NCBI GenBank assembly: GCA_038241115.1
Contig: JBBRGA010000073.1
Location: forward strand, 1 to 17,642
Length of the DNA stretch: 17,642 bases
Direction: 5' to 3'
Source: JANYJJ01 sp038241115
GTDB lineage: Bacteria > Pseudomonadota > Gammaproteobacteria > Burkholderiales > Burkholderiaceae_C
Shown: piece by piece, positions 7,301 through 14,043 of the stretch
Layout of the letters: each line of letters starts with the position of its first letter
Position numbering within the stretch: position 1 is the stretch's first letter
Translations under genes and position numbers: made by a program
The notes under the pieces: generated by a model
The model's input: only the letters and a program-made list of their open reading frames with translations
Database searches by the model: none
Told to the model about the DNA's origin: nothing

Positions 7301-10091
7301 CGGCCACATCGTGGGCTTCCGCATCGACATCACCGAACTGACGCAGGCTCGCCACACCGCCGAGCAGGCAACGCTGGCGGCCAGCCGCGCACTGGCGCGC
7401 TTGCGGGCCGTCTACGACATCTTGCCGATGGGCATCACACTGACCGATCCGCAGGGCCACATCATTGACTGCAACCCGGCGTCGGAAAGGCTGCTGGGCA
7501 TCAGCAAGGCCGAGCATCTGGCGCGTGACTACGGCGGCAATGAGTGGGTCATCCTGCGTGAAGACGGCACGCCGATGCCGAGCCAAGAGTTCGCCAGCGT
7601 GCGTGCGCTGAAGCACGGTGTGGCAGTGCGCGGCGCGGTGATGCAGATCGTGACGCCGCAGCGCAACGTGTGGTTGTCGGTGGACGCCATGCCGGTGCAG
7701 CACGACGAACTGGGCGTGGTCGTGGCCTATGCGGACGTGACCGAAGCGCGGGTGCAGCAGCAGGCGCTGATCGAAGCCAAGGGGCAGGCCGAAAACGCCA
7801 GCGTGGCGAAGAGTCAGTTCCTGGCCAACATGAGCCACGAGATTCGCACGCCCATGAATGCGATTTTGGGCATGCTGGCGCTGCTCAAACGCACCGAGCT
7901 TTCTGCGCGGCAGGCCGACTACACCGGCAAGACCGAAGGCGCGGCGCGCTCGCTGCTGGGGCTGCTGAACGACATCCTGGACTTCTCCAAGGTCGAGGCC
8001 GGCAAGATGACGCTGGACCCGCAGCCGTTCCGCATGGACCGACTGATGCGAGATCTGGGCGTGATCCTGTCGGCCAACGCGGGCGACAAGCCGCTGGAAG
8101 TGCTGTTCGACATCGACCCGGCACTGCCGCGCGGCCTGGTGGGCGATGCAATGCGGCTGCAGCAAGTGCTCATCAACCTGGGCGGCAATGCTATCAAGTT
8201 CACCGAAAAGGGCGAGGTGGTGGTGGCCGTGCGGGTGCTCTCGCAAGTTGCCGACGCGGTGACGTTGCGGGTGTCGGTGCGCGACACCGGCATCGGCATT
8301 GCGCCTGAAAACCAGGCCCGCATTTTCAGCGGCTTCACGCAGGCCGAGGCCAGCACCACGCGTCGCTTCGGCGGCACCGGGCTGGGGGTGGCGATCAGCC
8401 AGCGCCTGGTGGCACTGATGGGCGGCGCGCTGCAACTGGACAGCGCGTTGGGGCAGGGCACCACTTTCCACTTCACCCTGACGCTGCCGCGGGCTGCTGA
8501 TGTGCCCGAGCCGGAGGAAACCGAGCCACAGGTCGCTATTGCCATCGCCATCCCGGCCCGCAACGTGCAGCGGGTTCTGGTGGTCGACGACAACGCCACC
8601 GCCCGACAACTGCTGGCCGACATGGCCGCGTCCATGGGCTGGGAGGCAGAGCTGGCCGACAGCGGCGAAGCGGCGCTGGCAATGCTGGACCGCGCCGGCC
8701 ACGAGGGCTGGGCCTTCGACGCCGTCTTCATGGACTGGCAGATGCCCGGGCTCGACGGCTGGGAGACGGCCAGCCGTCTGCGCGCCGGTGGCGCCTTGGG
8801 CGCCGCGCCGCTGGTGGTGATGGTCACCGCCCACGGCCGCGAGAAGCTCGAGCAGCGCAGCGCGCAAGAGCAGGCGCTGCTGGACGGTTTCCTGGTCAAG
8901 CCGGTGACGGCGTCGATGCTGCTGGACGCCGTGGTGGATGCCCGCCAGCGCCGCGCCAGAACGCATTTGTCTGCCCCCGAGCCGCAGCTGCGCAGCGCGT
9001 CGGCACAGCGCTTGGCGGGCCTGCGTCTGTTGGTGGTGGAGGACAACCTGAACAACCAGCAGGTGGCGCGCGAACTGCTTGAAGACGAAGGCGCGCAGGT
9101 GCAGATTGCCAACAACGGCCAGGAAGGCGTGCAGGCCGTGGCGGTGGCCGCTGCCGACGCGCCTTTCGATGTGGTGCTGATGGACTTGCAGATGCCGGTG
9201 ATGGACGGCTTTACCGCCACCGCGAAGATCCGCCGCGAGCTGGGCCGTACCGAGCTGCCGATCGTGGCCATGACCGCCAACGCCATGGCCAGCGACCGCG
9301 AGGCCTGCCTGGCGGCCGGCATGAACGACCACGTGGGCAAGCCTTTCGATCTGGACCACCTGGTGGCGACGCTGCTGCGCTGCTCCGGCCGCGCTGGCGC
9401 GCCCAAGCCGGCCGGCATGGCGCCGGCCAGTGATGTCCCAACCGCGCGCCCACCCGCGCTCCCACCCGAGCTGCTGGCCGAAGCTTCGCGCCGCGGCGTC
9501 GACCTGGCCGCCGCGCTGATGCGGCTGGGCGGCAAGCGCTCGGTGTACCAGCGCTCACTGGGGTCGTTTGCGAAGGACCTGTCGGCCTTGCCCGAGCAGC
9601 TTGCAAGCCTGCTGCAGCAGGGTCAGACCACCGACGCTCGCCGTCTGGTGCACACCGTCAAGGGCGTGGCCGCCACACTGGGGCTGAAAGCGCTGGCCAA
9701 GGCCGCCGCCGACGCCGAGGCAGCGCTTCTCGGGCCCCACACCGCTGAAGCGCAAGCCGCGCTGACCGACGCCCTGCACCAGTCGGCGATGAGTGCCCTG
9801 CAGGCCACCACCTATTTGCAAGAGGCGCTGGCGCAGATCGCCCAGTCTCCGGCAGTTCCAACACCGCATGGCGGGGCGCGCACGGCTGATCTGCGTGACG
9901 TGCTCGACGAACTGGTGGCCCTGCTGGAGGCCGCCGACATGCGCGCCGTCGATGTCTTCGAGCAGCTGCAACAAGCGCACGCAGGGCAACTGCACAGCGA
10001 GTTGCAGCCGCTGGGCGATGCCATTGCCGAACTCGACTTCGAGCGCGCGCTGACGCTGTGCCAACCCTTACTTGTTGAAAGTCTTCCATGA
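4365..10091 (+). CDS. Hybrid sensor histidine kinase: CHASE, six PAS-like domains, HisKA, HATPase, REC, REC, HPt
   Basis: A 1908-residue inner-membrane sensor kinase. Order: TM1 (about 20-40); periplasmic CHASE-like domain (about 57-275, with KPVYGLSGMRGVYA and the closing strands to LHVELFDTASG); TM2 (about 324-342); six PAS-like domains at about 361-482, 490-612, 616-739, 745-867, 873-995 and 1009-1131, most ending in a DITxRK-type tail; HisKA with phospho-acceptor His1158 in NMSHEIRTPMN; HATPase (about 1263-1376) with N-box NLGGNAIKF, G1 DTGIGI and G2 GGTGLGVAI; REC1 with Asp1457 (MDWQMPGLDG); REC2 with Asp1607 (MDLQMPVMDG); HPt with His1763 (RRLVHTVKG). All catalytic residues are present, so a full His-Asp-His-Asp relay is possible. 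Start: ATG 4365 or 4377, neither with a good ribosome site. The frame runs open back to 3885, but that part opposes the hypothetical gene. It overlaps the receiver-GGDEF gene by 4 bp, its probable output. The ligand is unknown. Confidence 0.93.
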   Translation: MSTHMRRWLSVLREHAAIWLPALVLVAGTAAALGSAGWLHSRTQAEAEADFRRLVLADSAQISARFRKPVYGLSGMRGVYATHTTVQRDTFRRHLDSRSLAQEFPGVRGFGFIERVSRDGLAAFVAAERADGAPQFDVSQLERKGEDDLYVIKFIEPAAANAGALGLDAASSGARRQALLQALETGEATVSGLTTLVQDPRRGPSVLLYLPVYRGAANGPTPRPEAELRGLVYAAIVLDELLADLQNAAADQLHVELFDTASGTAQGALMYDSHKSLADGEAARKAPTARFEIIHMIDLPGRTVTLRARSTPAFEAADRWSGPWVLGFGVFAVSLLIALLLRQQMRSRGRAEALARSMTADLDRLAVVARRTTNAVVITDAQRRITWVNDSFEQLSGYSAAEAMGQSPGALLQTEQTDPATVQAIREALNAQQGYRGEILNRSKTGQLYWLGLDIQPLVDEAGHFTGFMAVEQDITQRKNTELAMARQKRSLQNIIEGTQVGTWEWNVETGEAIFNERWAEIIGHTLADIGPTSIDTWLRFAHPEDLRQSTLMLERHFGGESDAYECESRMRHKSGHWVWVLDRGKLFSRSEDGRPRWMAGTHMDITERKQSEAALRASQSFLSQTGRIGGVGGWTLEIATQQIAWTEETCRIHDLPPGHQPTLDEGISYYTEDARPVIQAAVAHSMASGEGFDLELQILTAKGREIWVRAVGEAEFVDGQAVRLVGALQDITARRALEADLRRNNEVMSTVLESLPCGLSVFDADMNLTTSNRQLREVLALPDSMFNQMPLHFEALVRQNATRSQCPVEDLEATVQATVERFRHSAQPHQFERVWPDGAVLEVRGAPMPGGGFVSTYTDITARKRAEAEAVHSAELLQGAINAIDEAFVLYDPQDRLVMCNEPYRRFYAGVADLMMPGVPFETLVRAGAERGDYPQAIGRVDEWVAERMAAHLASNIAVLQPLADGRMLRIVERKLPDGHIVGFRIDITELTQARHTAEQATLAASRALARLRAVYDILPMGITLTDPQGHIIDCNPASERLLGISKAEHLARDYGGNEWVILREDGTPMPSQEFASVRALKHGVAVRGAVMQIVTPQRNVWLSVDAMPVQHDELGVVVAYADVTEARVQQQALIEAKGQAENASVAKSQFLANMSHEIRTPMNAILGMLALLKRTELSARQADYTGKTEGAARSLLGLLNDILDFSKVEAGKMTLDPQPFRMDRLMRDLGVILSANAGDKPLEVLFDIDPALPRGLVGDAMRLQQVLINLGGNAIKFTEKGEVVVAVRVLSQVADAVTLRVSVRDTGIGIAPENQARIFSGFTQAEASTTRRFGGTGLGVAISQRLVALMGGALQLDSALGQGTTFHFTLTLPRAADVPEPEETEPQVAIAIAIPARNVQRVLVVDDNATARQLLADMAASMGWEAELADSGEAALAMLDRAGHEGWAFDAVFMDWQMPGLDGWETASRLRAGGALGAAPLVVMVTAHGREKLEQRSAQEQALLDGFLVKPVTASMLLDAVVDARQRRARTHLSAPEPQLRSASAQRLAGLRLLVVEDNLNNQQVARELLEDEGAQVQIANNGQEGVQAVAVAAADAPFDVVLMDLQMPVMDGFTATAKIRRELGRTELPIVAMTANAMASDREACLAAGMNDHVGKPFDLDHLVATLLRCSGRAGAPKPAGMAPASDVPTARPPALPPELLAEASRRGVDLAAALMRLGGKRSVYQRSLGSFAKDLSALPEQLASLLQQGQTTDARRLVHTVKGVAATLGLKALAKAAADAEAALLGPHTAEAQAALTDALHQSAMSALQATTYLQEALAQIAQSPAVPTPHGGARTADLRDVLDELVALLEAADMRAVDVFEQLQQAHAGQLHSELQPLGDAIAELDFERALTLCQPLLVESLP
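8535..8552. repeat. Short hexamer repeat in the HATPase-REC1 linker
   Basis: GCTATT GCCATC GCCATC encodes an alternating Ala-Ile run in the linker between the kinase ATPase domain and the first receiver. It is three units only, but with the same period-6 behaviour as the repeats in the GST and EamA genes. Confidence 0.6.
9443..9466. repeat. Two 12-bp repeats in the REC2-HPt linker
   Basis: CGCGCGCCCACC is followed directly by CGCGCTCCCACC (11 of 12 identical). They encode an Ala/Pro-rich stretch (ARPPALPPE) in the hinge between the second receiver and the HPt domain. Confidence 0.65.
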
Positions 10092-11035
10092 ACATGCGCT
10101 ACATGAACGAAGTCGGCCTGAGCAACCGACAGCCGCGGTTGCTGGTGGTGGATGACCAGCCCGTCAACATCCAGGCGCTGTACCAGGCCTTCAGTGCCGA
10201 CCACCAGGTTTTGATGGCCACCAACGGCGAGCAGGCGTTGAAGATCGCCGTGAGCAAGCAACCCGACCTGGTGCTGCTGGACGTGATGATGCCCGGCATG
10301 GACGGGCACGAGGTCTGCCACCGACTGAAAGCCGACGAGAGCACGCGCGATATTCCGGTCATCTTCGTCACGGCACACAGCGACGAGGCCTCGGAAACTC
10401 TGGGGCTCGAAATGGGTGCGGTGGACTTCATCAGCAAGCCCATCAACACGAAAATTGTGCGGGCGCGGGTGAAGACCCAGCTGACGCTGAAGGCGCAGGC
10501 CGACCTGCTGCGCCAATGGGTCTACATCGACGGGCTGACGGGCGTGTACAACCGGCGCCACTTCGACGAGCGGCTGGCCAGCGAATGGGCGCGTGCGGTG
10601 CGCGGCGGCACCGAACTCAGCGTGGTGCTGCTCGATGTCGATTTCTTCAAGCGCTACAACGACCGCTACGGCCACCAGGCCGGCGACGACTGCCTGCGCC
10701 GTCTGGCCGCCTGTTTGAAGGACACCCTGAAGCGCCCCACCGACTTGGTGGCGCGTTACGGCGGCGAGGAGTTCGTGTGCCTGCTGCCCGACACGCCGCT
10801 GGCCGGTGCGATGTCGCTGGCCGAACACCTGCGCGACAACGTCGCGGCACTGGCCCTGGAGCACGCGGACTCGGCCGCCGCCAGCGTGGTGACGGTCAGT
10901 CTGGGCGTTTGCGGCAAGCCGCCAGACGGCGTGGGCAGTGCGGCCAGCCTGCTGCGCGGCGCAGACGCGCAGCTCTACCAAGCCAAGGCGCTGGGCCGCG
11001 CGCGGGCTTGCGGCGCCAGGTTGGAAGCCGCCTGA
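10088..11035 (+). CDS. Response regulator diguanylate cyclase (REC-GGDEF)
   Basis: A 315-residue cytoplasmic protein that should convert two GTP to cyclic di-GMP when phosphorylated. Receiver domain about 16-135: acidic pair Asp22/Asp23, phospho-acceptor Asp65 in VLLDVMMPGMDG, the conserved Thr in VIFVTAHS and the conserved Lys in FISKPI. GGDEF domain about 145-310: DGLTGVYNRRHFDE, the metal-binding LDVDFFKRYND and active site GGEEF at 225-229. An intact inhibitory I-site RxxD (RPTD, 216-219) lies exactly five residues before the active site, predicting product feedback. The start overlaps the kinase stop (ATGA, 10088-10091), so the two are translationally coupled and the kinase HPt is the obvious phosphodonor. 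The architecture is like WspR and the single-receiver relatives of PleD. An ATG at 10094 is an alternative start that changes nothing functional. Confidence 0.95.
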   Translation: MNMRYMNEVGLSNRQPRLLVVDDQPVNIQALYQAFSADHQVLMATNGEQALKIAVSKQPDLVLLDVMMPGMDGHEVCHRLKADESTRDIPVIFVTAHSDEASETLGLEMGAVDFISKPINTKIVRARVKTQLTLKAQADLLRQWVYIDGLTGVYNRRHFDERLASEWARAVRGGTELSVVLLDVDFFKRYNDRYGHQAGDDCLRRLAACLKDTLKRPTDLVARYGGEEFVCLLPDTPLAGAMSLAEHLRDNVAALALEHADSAAASVVTVSLGVCGKPPDGVGSAASLLRGADAQLYQAKALGRARACGARLEAA

Positions 11036-11235
11036 GCGGGCGCTCCGCACGCCGCCATAGCCAGCTCAGTTGTCGTCTCAAGGCATCGCTGCAGGCACGC
11101 CGCTGGCCGGCTCAAATGGTCGCGATTGATGGAAGCACCCCCGCAGCTGAAGGCCACGTCGTCGACCTGCCAAGGTGACTTCGCTTGACTCGACTTGGCC
11201 TTTCCCGCAAGCGCCACCGCCGTACAGTGCGGTCC

Positions 11236-11673
11236 ATGCAGGGCATACAGCGCAAGGTCGTCTACGTCAGCCTCTACGAAGGTTTCGCCATCCTGTTTTC
11301 GAGCGTCGGGCTGGCGTTGCTGTCGGGTGCAGGCGCCAGCAAATCCACCGCTTTGGCGGTGGCCTCGTCGGTCATTGCGGTGGTCTGGAACTTGGCGTTC
11401 AACACCGTGTTCGAGGCTTGGGAGGCACGCCAGACAGTGCGCGGGCGTTCGGTCAAGCGGCGGGTCGCCCACGCCATCGGCTTCGAGTGCGGACTGGGCG
11501 CCATATTGGTGCCGGTGTTCGCTTGGTGGCTAGGCGTCAGCCTGTGGGAGGCTTTGCTGTTCGACGCCGCCCTGCTGGTCTTCTTTCTGGCCTACACCTT
11601 CGTCTTCAACTGGACCTTCGACCGCGCGTTCGGGCTGCCGACATCGGCTGCCGTGGATGCCAAACCTGCCTGA
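11236..11673 (+). CDS. PACE-family efflux transporter (AceI-like)
   Basis: A 145-residue, four-helix inner-membrane protein of the proteobacterial antimicrobial compound efflux family, made of two tandem BTP-type helix pairs. Diagnostic features: RKVVYVSLYEG with Glu15, the position of the essential proton-coupling Glu in AceI; WNLAFNTVFEAWE at the end of the first pair; and FVFNWTFDRAFG at the end of the second. Known members export chlorhexidine, some other biocides and short-chain diamines in exchange for protons; which of these applies here is not visible. The ATG at 11236 fits the family N-terminus. The frame is open to a TTG at 11185 but that adds a non-family basic leader. No clear Shine-Dalgarno is seen. 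It starts 200 bp after the cyclase gene on the same strand and converges on xthA. No adjacent LysR-type regulator, often a partner of PACE genes, lies in the window. Confidence 0.92.
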   Translation: MQGIQRKVVYVSLYEGFAILFSSVGLALLSGAGASKSTALAVASSVIAVVWNLAFNTVFEAWEARQTVRGRSVKRRVAHAIGFECGLGAILVPVFAWWLGVSLWEALLFDAALLVFFLAYTFVFNWTFDRAFGLPTSAAVDAKPA

Positions 11674-11807
11674 CTGACCTGCGGCGCAACCTCAATCCGC
11701 CTCGGCAAGCACCACCTGCAAACGGTGTGATCGCCAGCCAGTGACGCACCGTCGCCCTGACCCGTGCCGTCGCCAGAAAATCAGACGCAGCCCGCGCTCT
11801 GTGTCAT

Positions 11808-12605
11808 TCACAGCGTGAAGTCGTAGTCGATGACCAGCGGTGCGTGGTCACTGAAGCGTTGTTCGAGGTAAATGTGCTCCTTGCGCGCCAGCGCCGCCAG
11901 CCCCGGAGTCGCCAAGTGGTAGTCGATTCGCCAGCCAACGTTGTTGGCCCAGGCTTGGCCGCGTGCGCTCCACCAGGTGTATTGATCGGGGTGCGGGTTG
12001 AGGCTGCGGAACACGTCCACCAAGCCGATTTCTTGAAGCAGCGCGCTCATCCAGGCGCGTTCTTCGGGCGTGAAGCCGCTGTTTTTCTGGTTGCTTTTCC
12101 AGTTGCGCAGGTCGATTTCCTGGTGCGCGATGTTGATGTCGCCGACCAGAATGAATTCGCGTTTGTTTTTCAGTTTTTTCAGGTGCGGGGCCATCAACGC
12201 CAGCCAGCGAAATTTCGCCAACTGCCGCTCTTCGCCACTTGATCCACTGGGGAAGTAGCTGCTGATCAGGCTGAGCTTGCCGAATTTAGAACGTCCGGGA
12301 GTGTCGAAGCGCGCTTCCACATAGCGGCCTTCAGCGTCAAATTCAGCGTTGCCGATCCCGGTGATCACTTCGCTGGGTTCACGGCGCGAATACAAGCCCA
12401 CGCCGGAGTAGCCTTTCTTGTCGGCGTAGTGGAAATGGCCGGTCATGCCGGCCACGCGGTCGAAGCGTCCGACCACGGTCTGGGCCTGCGCCTTCAGCTC
12501 TTGCACCCCCATACAATCTGCGGCCACGCCTTCGGCCCACGCCTCAAAACCCTTGGTGGCAGCGGAGCGAATGCCGTTCAAATTCAACGTGACGAAGCGA
12601 AACAC
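11808..12605 (-). CDS. xthA: Exodeoxyribonuclease III
   Basis: A 265-residue Mg-dependent AP endonuclease/3'-5' exonuclease of the EEP superfamily, acting in base excision repair. Catalytic features: LNLNG at 7-11, Glu36 in VQELKAQ (metal ligand), Asp156 and Asn158 in GDINIAH, Asp228 in WRIDYHL, and Asp253-His254 in FSDHAPLV. The length matches the family. The start is GTG at 12605, chosen because AAGGA lies 6 bases upstream and the family begins with M-F-R-F/L-x-T-L-N-L-N-G. The frame runs open to 12662, but that part lies opposite pyrE codons. The start codon is 3 bp from the divergent pyrE start, so the promoter of xthA must lie inside pyrE. Confidence 0.96.
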   Translation of the reverse strand: MFRFVTLNLNGIRSAATKGFEAWAEGVAADCMGVQELKAQAQTVVGRFDRVAGMTGHFHYADKKGYSGVGLYSRREPSEVITGIGNAEFDAEGRYVEARFDTPGRSKFGKLSLISSYFPSGSSGEERQLAKFRWLALMAPHLKKLKNKREFILVGDINIAHQEIDLRNWKSNQKNSGFTPEERAWMSALLQEIGLVDVFRSLNPHPDQYTWWSARGQAWANNVGWRIDYHLATPGLAALARKEHIYLEQRFSDHAPLVIDYDFTL

Positions 12606-12608
12606 AGC

Positions 12609-13349
12609 ATGTCCTTGGTGAGCGCAACAAAAAGCAATCAAAGCGACGTTCAGGGCGATCAAAACGCTGACGAGTTGGCGCAGGCTTTCGTCAAGTTTTC
12701 GGTTGAAGCGGGCGTGCTGCGCTTTGGTGAGTTCAAGACCAAGGCCGGGCGCTTGTCACCTTACTTTTTCAACTCTGGTTTGTTTGATGACGGCGCCAAG
12801 TTGGGCCGCCTCGGAGAATTTTATGCGCGCCGTCTGTTGGCCAGCGGCGTGGCTTTTGACATGCTGTTCGGCCCTGCGTACAAGGGCATCACCCTGGCAG
12901 CGGCGACGGCCGTGGAGCTGGCGCGACTGGGTCACAACACGCCCTATGCGCACAACCGCAAAGAGGCCAAGCAGCACGGTGAAGGCGGCTTGATGGTGGG
13001 CGCGCCGTTGCGGGGCCGCGTCGTCATCATTGACGACGTCATCACCGACGGCGCTTCCAAACGCGAATCGGTGGACATGATCCGCGCGGCGGGTGCGCAG
13101 CCGGTGGCGGTGCTGATTGCACTGGACCGAATGGAGCGCGCGGGTGGTGCCTTGGACGCGTCAACCGAGGCCGGCGGTCAACTCAGCGAGCACAGCGCCG
13201 TTGAAAACTTCACGCGGGCATACGGCATGCCTGTGGTCACCATCGCGACGGTGAACGATTTGTTGCAATACTTGAAGTCCAGTGGTGATTCCGCACTGCA
13301 CGCCCATGTGGCAGCGGTGGAGGCCTACCGAGAACGCTATGGAGTTTGA
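12609..13349 (+). CDS. pyrE: Orotate phosphoribosyltransferase
   Basis: A 246-residue type-I phosphoribosyltransferase making orotidine 5'-phosphate from orotate and PRPP in de novo UMP synthesis. FGEFKTKAGRLSPYFFNSG (39-57) and FGPAYKGI (87-94) are OPRTase signatures. RKEAKQHGEGG (117-127) is the flexible catalytic loop. VVIIDDVITDGAS (138-150) is the PRPP-binding motif. The C-terminal YRERYGV matches the family end. There is an insertion of about 20 residues (around 180-200, rich in Gly/Ser/Glu) compared with E. coli PyrE, and an N-terminal extension of about 20 polar residues. The ATG at 12609 is the first reasonable start; a GTG at 12618 is possible. The Shine-Dalgarno is weak. It abuts the DUF4124 gene with no gap (TGAATG) and diverges from xthA across 3 bp. 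Confidence 0.96.
   Translation: MSLVSATKSNQSDVQGDQNADELAQAFVKFSVEAGVLRFGEFKTKAGRLSPYFFNSGLFDDGAKLGRLGEFYARRLLASGVAFDMLFGPAYKGITLAAATAVELARLGHNTPYAHNRKEAKQHGEGGLMVGAPLRGRVVIIDDVITDGASKRESVDMIRAAGAQPVAVLIALDRMERAGGALDASTEAGGQLSEHSAVENFTRAYGMPVVTIATVNDLLQYLKSSGDSALHAHVAAVEAYRERYGV
12612..12616 (-). promoter_or_regulatory. Shine-Dalgarno of xthA embedded in pyrE codons 2-3
   Basis: The plus-strand TCCTT reads AAGGA on the minus strand, 6 bases before the GTG at 12605. It supports the GTG start of xthA and means this ribosome site is antisense to the beginning of pyrE. Confidence 0.65.
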
Positions 13350-14039
13350 ATGTTGGTAATCGCGAATGTGCTGAAAGCAGCTGTGGGTTTGGCGTTGATG
13401 GCGTCGAGCGCGACGCATGCGCAGCAGATTTACAGCTGCGTTGATGCGACCGGTAAAAGACTCACCTCTGACCGTCCTCTGCCCGAGTGTTCCGCTCGCG
13501 ATCAACGCATCCTGAACACTGACGGGTCCGTCAAGAAAGTGCTGGCTCCCACGCTCACCGCAGAAGAAGCCGCGCACCAAGAAGCCCGTGACCGGGCGGC
13601 CGCCGTGGCGCGAAGCGCCCAACAAGATGCGGTGCGCCGCGACCGCAACCTTACCAACCGTTTTCCGACCGAGGAAGCACACGCCAACGCCCGCGCCAGC
13701 GCGCTGAACGATGTGCGCAAGGCGGTGGAGTCATCAGAGCGTCGCATGGCCGTGCTGGCCACAGAGCGCAAACCACTGCTCAGCGAGGCCGAGTTTTACG
13801 AGGGCAAGCCCTTGCCGTTGAAGCTGAAGCAGGCCATGGATGCAAACGACGCCACCACCGAGGCGCAGCGCACCCTGATTCAAAATCAGCAAGTGGAAAT
13901 GGTTCGTATCAACGCGCTGTACGACGCCGAATTGGCGCGGCTGAGGCGCTTGTGGAGCGGCGTGCCGGCTGGGTCGATGGGCGCTGTGGCGGTGGCGGCG
14001 CCAACGGGCACGGCGGCTTCCACGCCCATCAAAAAATAA
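13350..14039 (+). CDS. DUF4124 domain-containing exported protein
   Basis: A 229-residue protein with a signal peptide (1-24, hydrophobic core AAVGLALMAS, likely cleavage after THA). The short DUF4124 domain follows (about 25-60), containing the typical IYSCVDATGKRLTSDRPLPEC with its two Cys. The rest (about 70-205) is charged, Ala/Glu/Arg-rich and probably a long helical coiled coil, ending in an Ala/Thr-rich tail. DUF4124 proteins are common in Burkholderiales envelopes and have no agreed function. The start directly follows the pyrE stop (TGAATG), with GGAG 5 bases upstream, so it is translated from the pyrE transcript. Only 4 bp separate its stop from the end of gatB on the other strand. 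Confidence 0.9.
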   Translation: MLVIANVLKAAVGLALMASSATHAQQIYSCVDATGKRLTSDRPLPECSARDQRILNTDGSVKKVLAPTLTAEEAAHQEARDRAAAVARSAQQDAVRRDRNLTNRFPTEEAHANARASALNDVRKAVESSERRMAVLATERKPLLSEAEFYEGKPLPLKLKQAMDANDATTEAQRTLIQNQQVEMVRINALYDAELARLRRLWSGVPAGSMGAVAVAAPTGTAASTPIKK

Positions 14040-14043
14040 GCTT

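Noticed and set aside
5598..9535. Very long minus-strand open frames (413, 839 and 538 codons) opposite the histidine kinase
   Set aside because: They are antisense shadows of a high-GC gene whose own frame carries a complete set of conserved domains. Their products show composition bias and no family features.
11799..11813. CTGTG-CACAG short inverted repeat at the xthA stop as a terminator
   Set aside because: The stem is only 5 bp with no following T-run on either strand. It is expected by chance.
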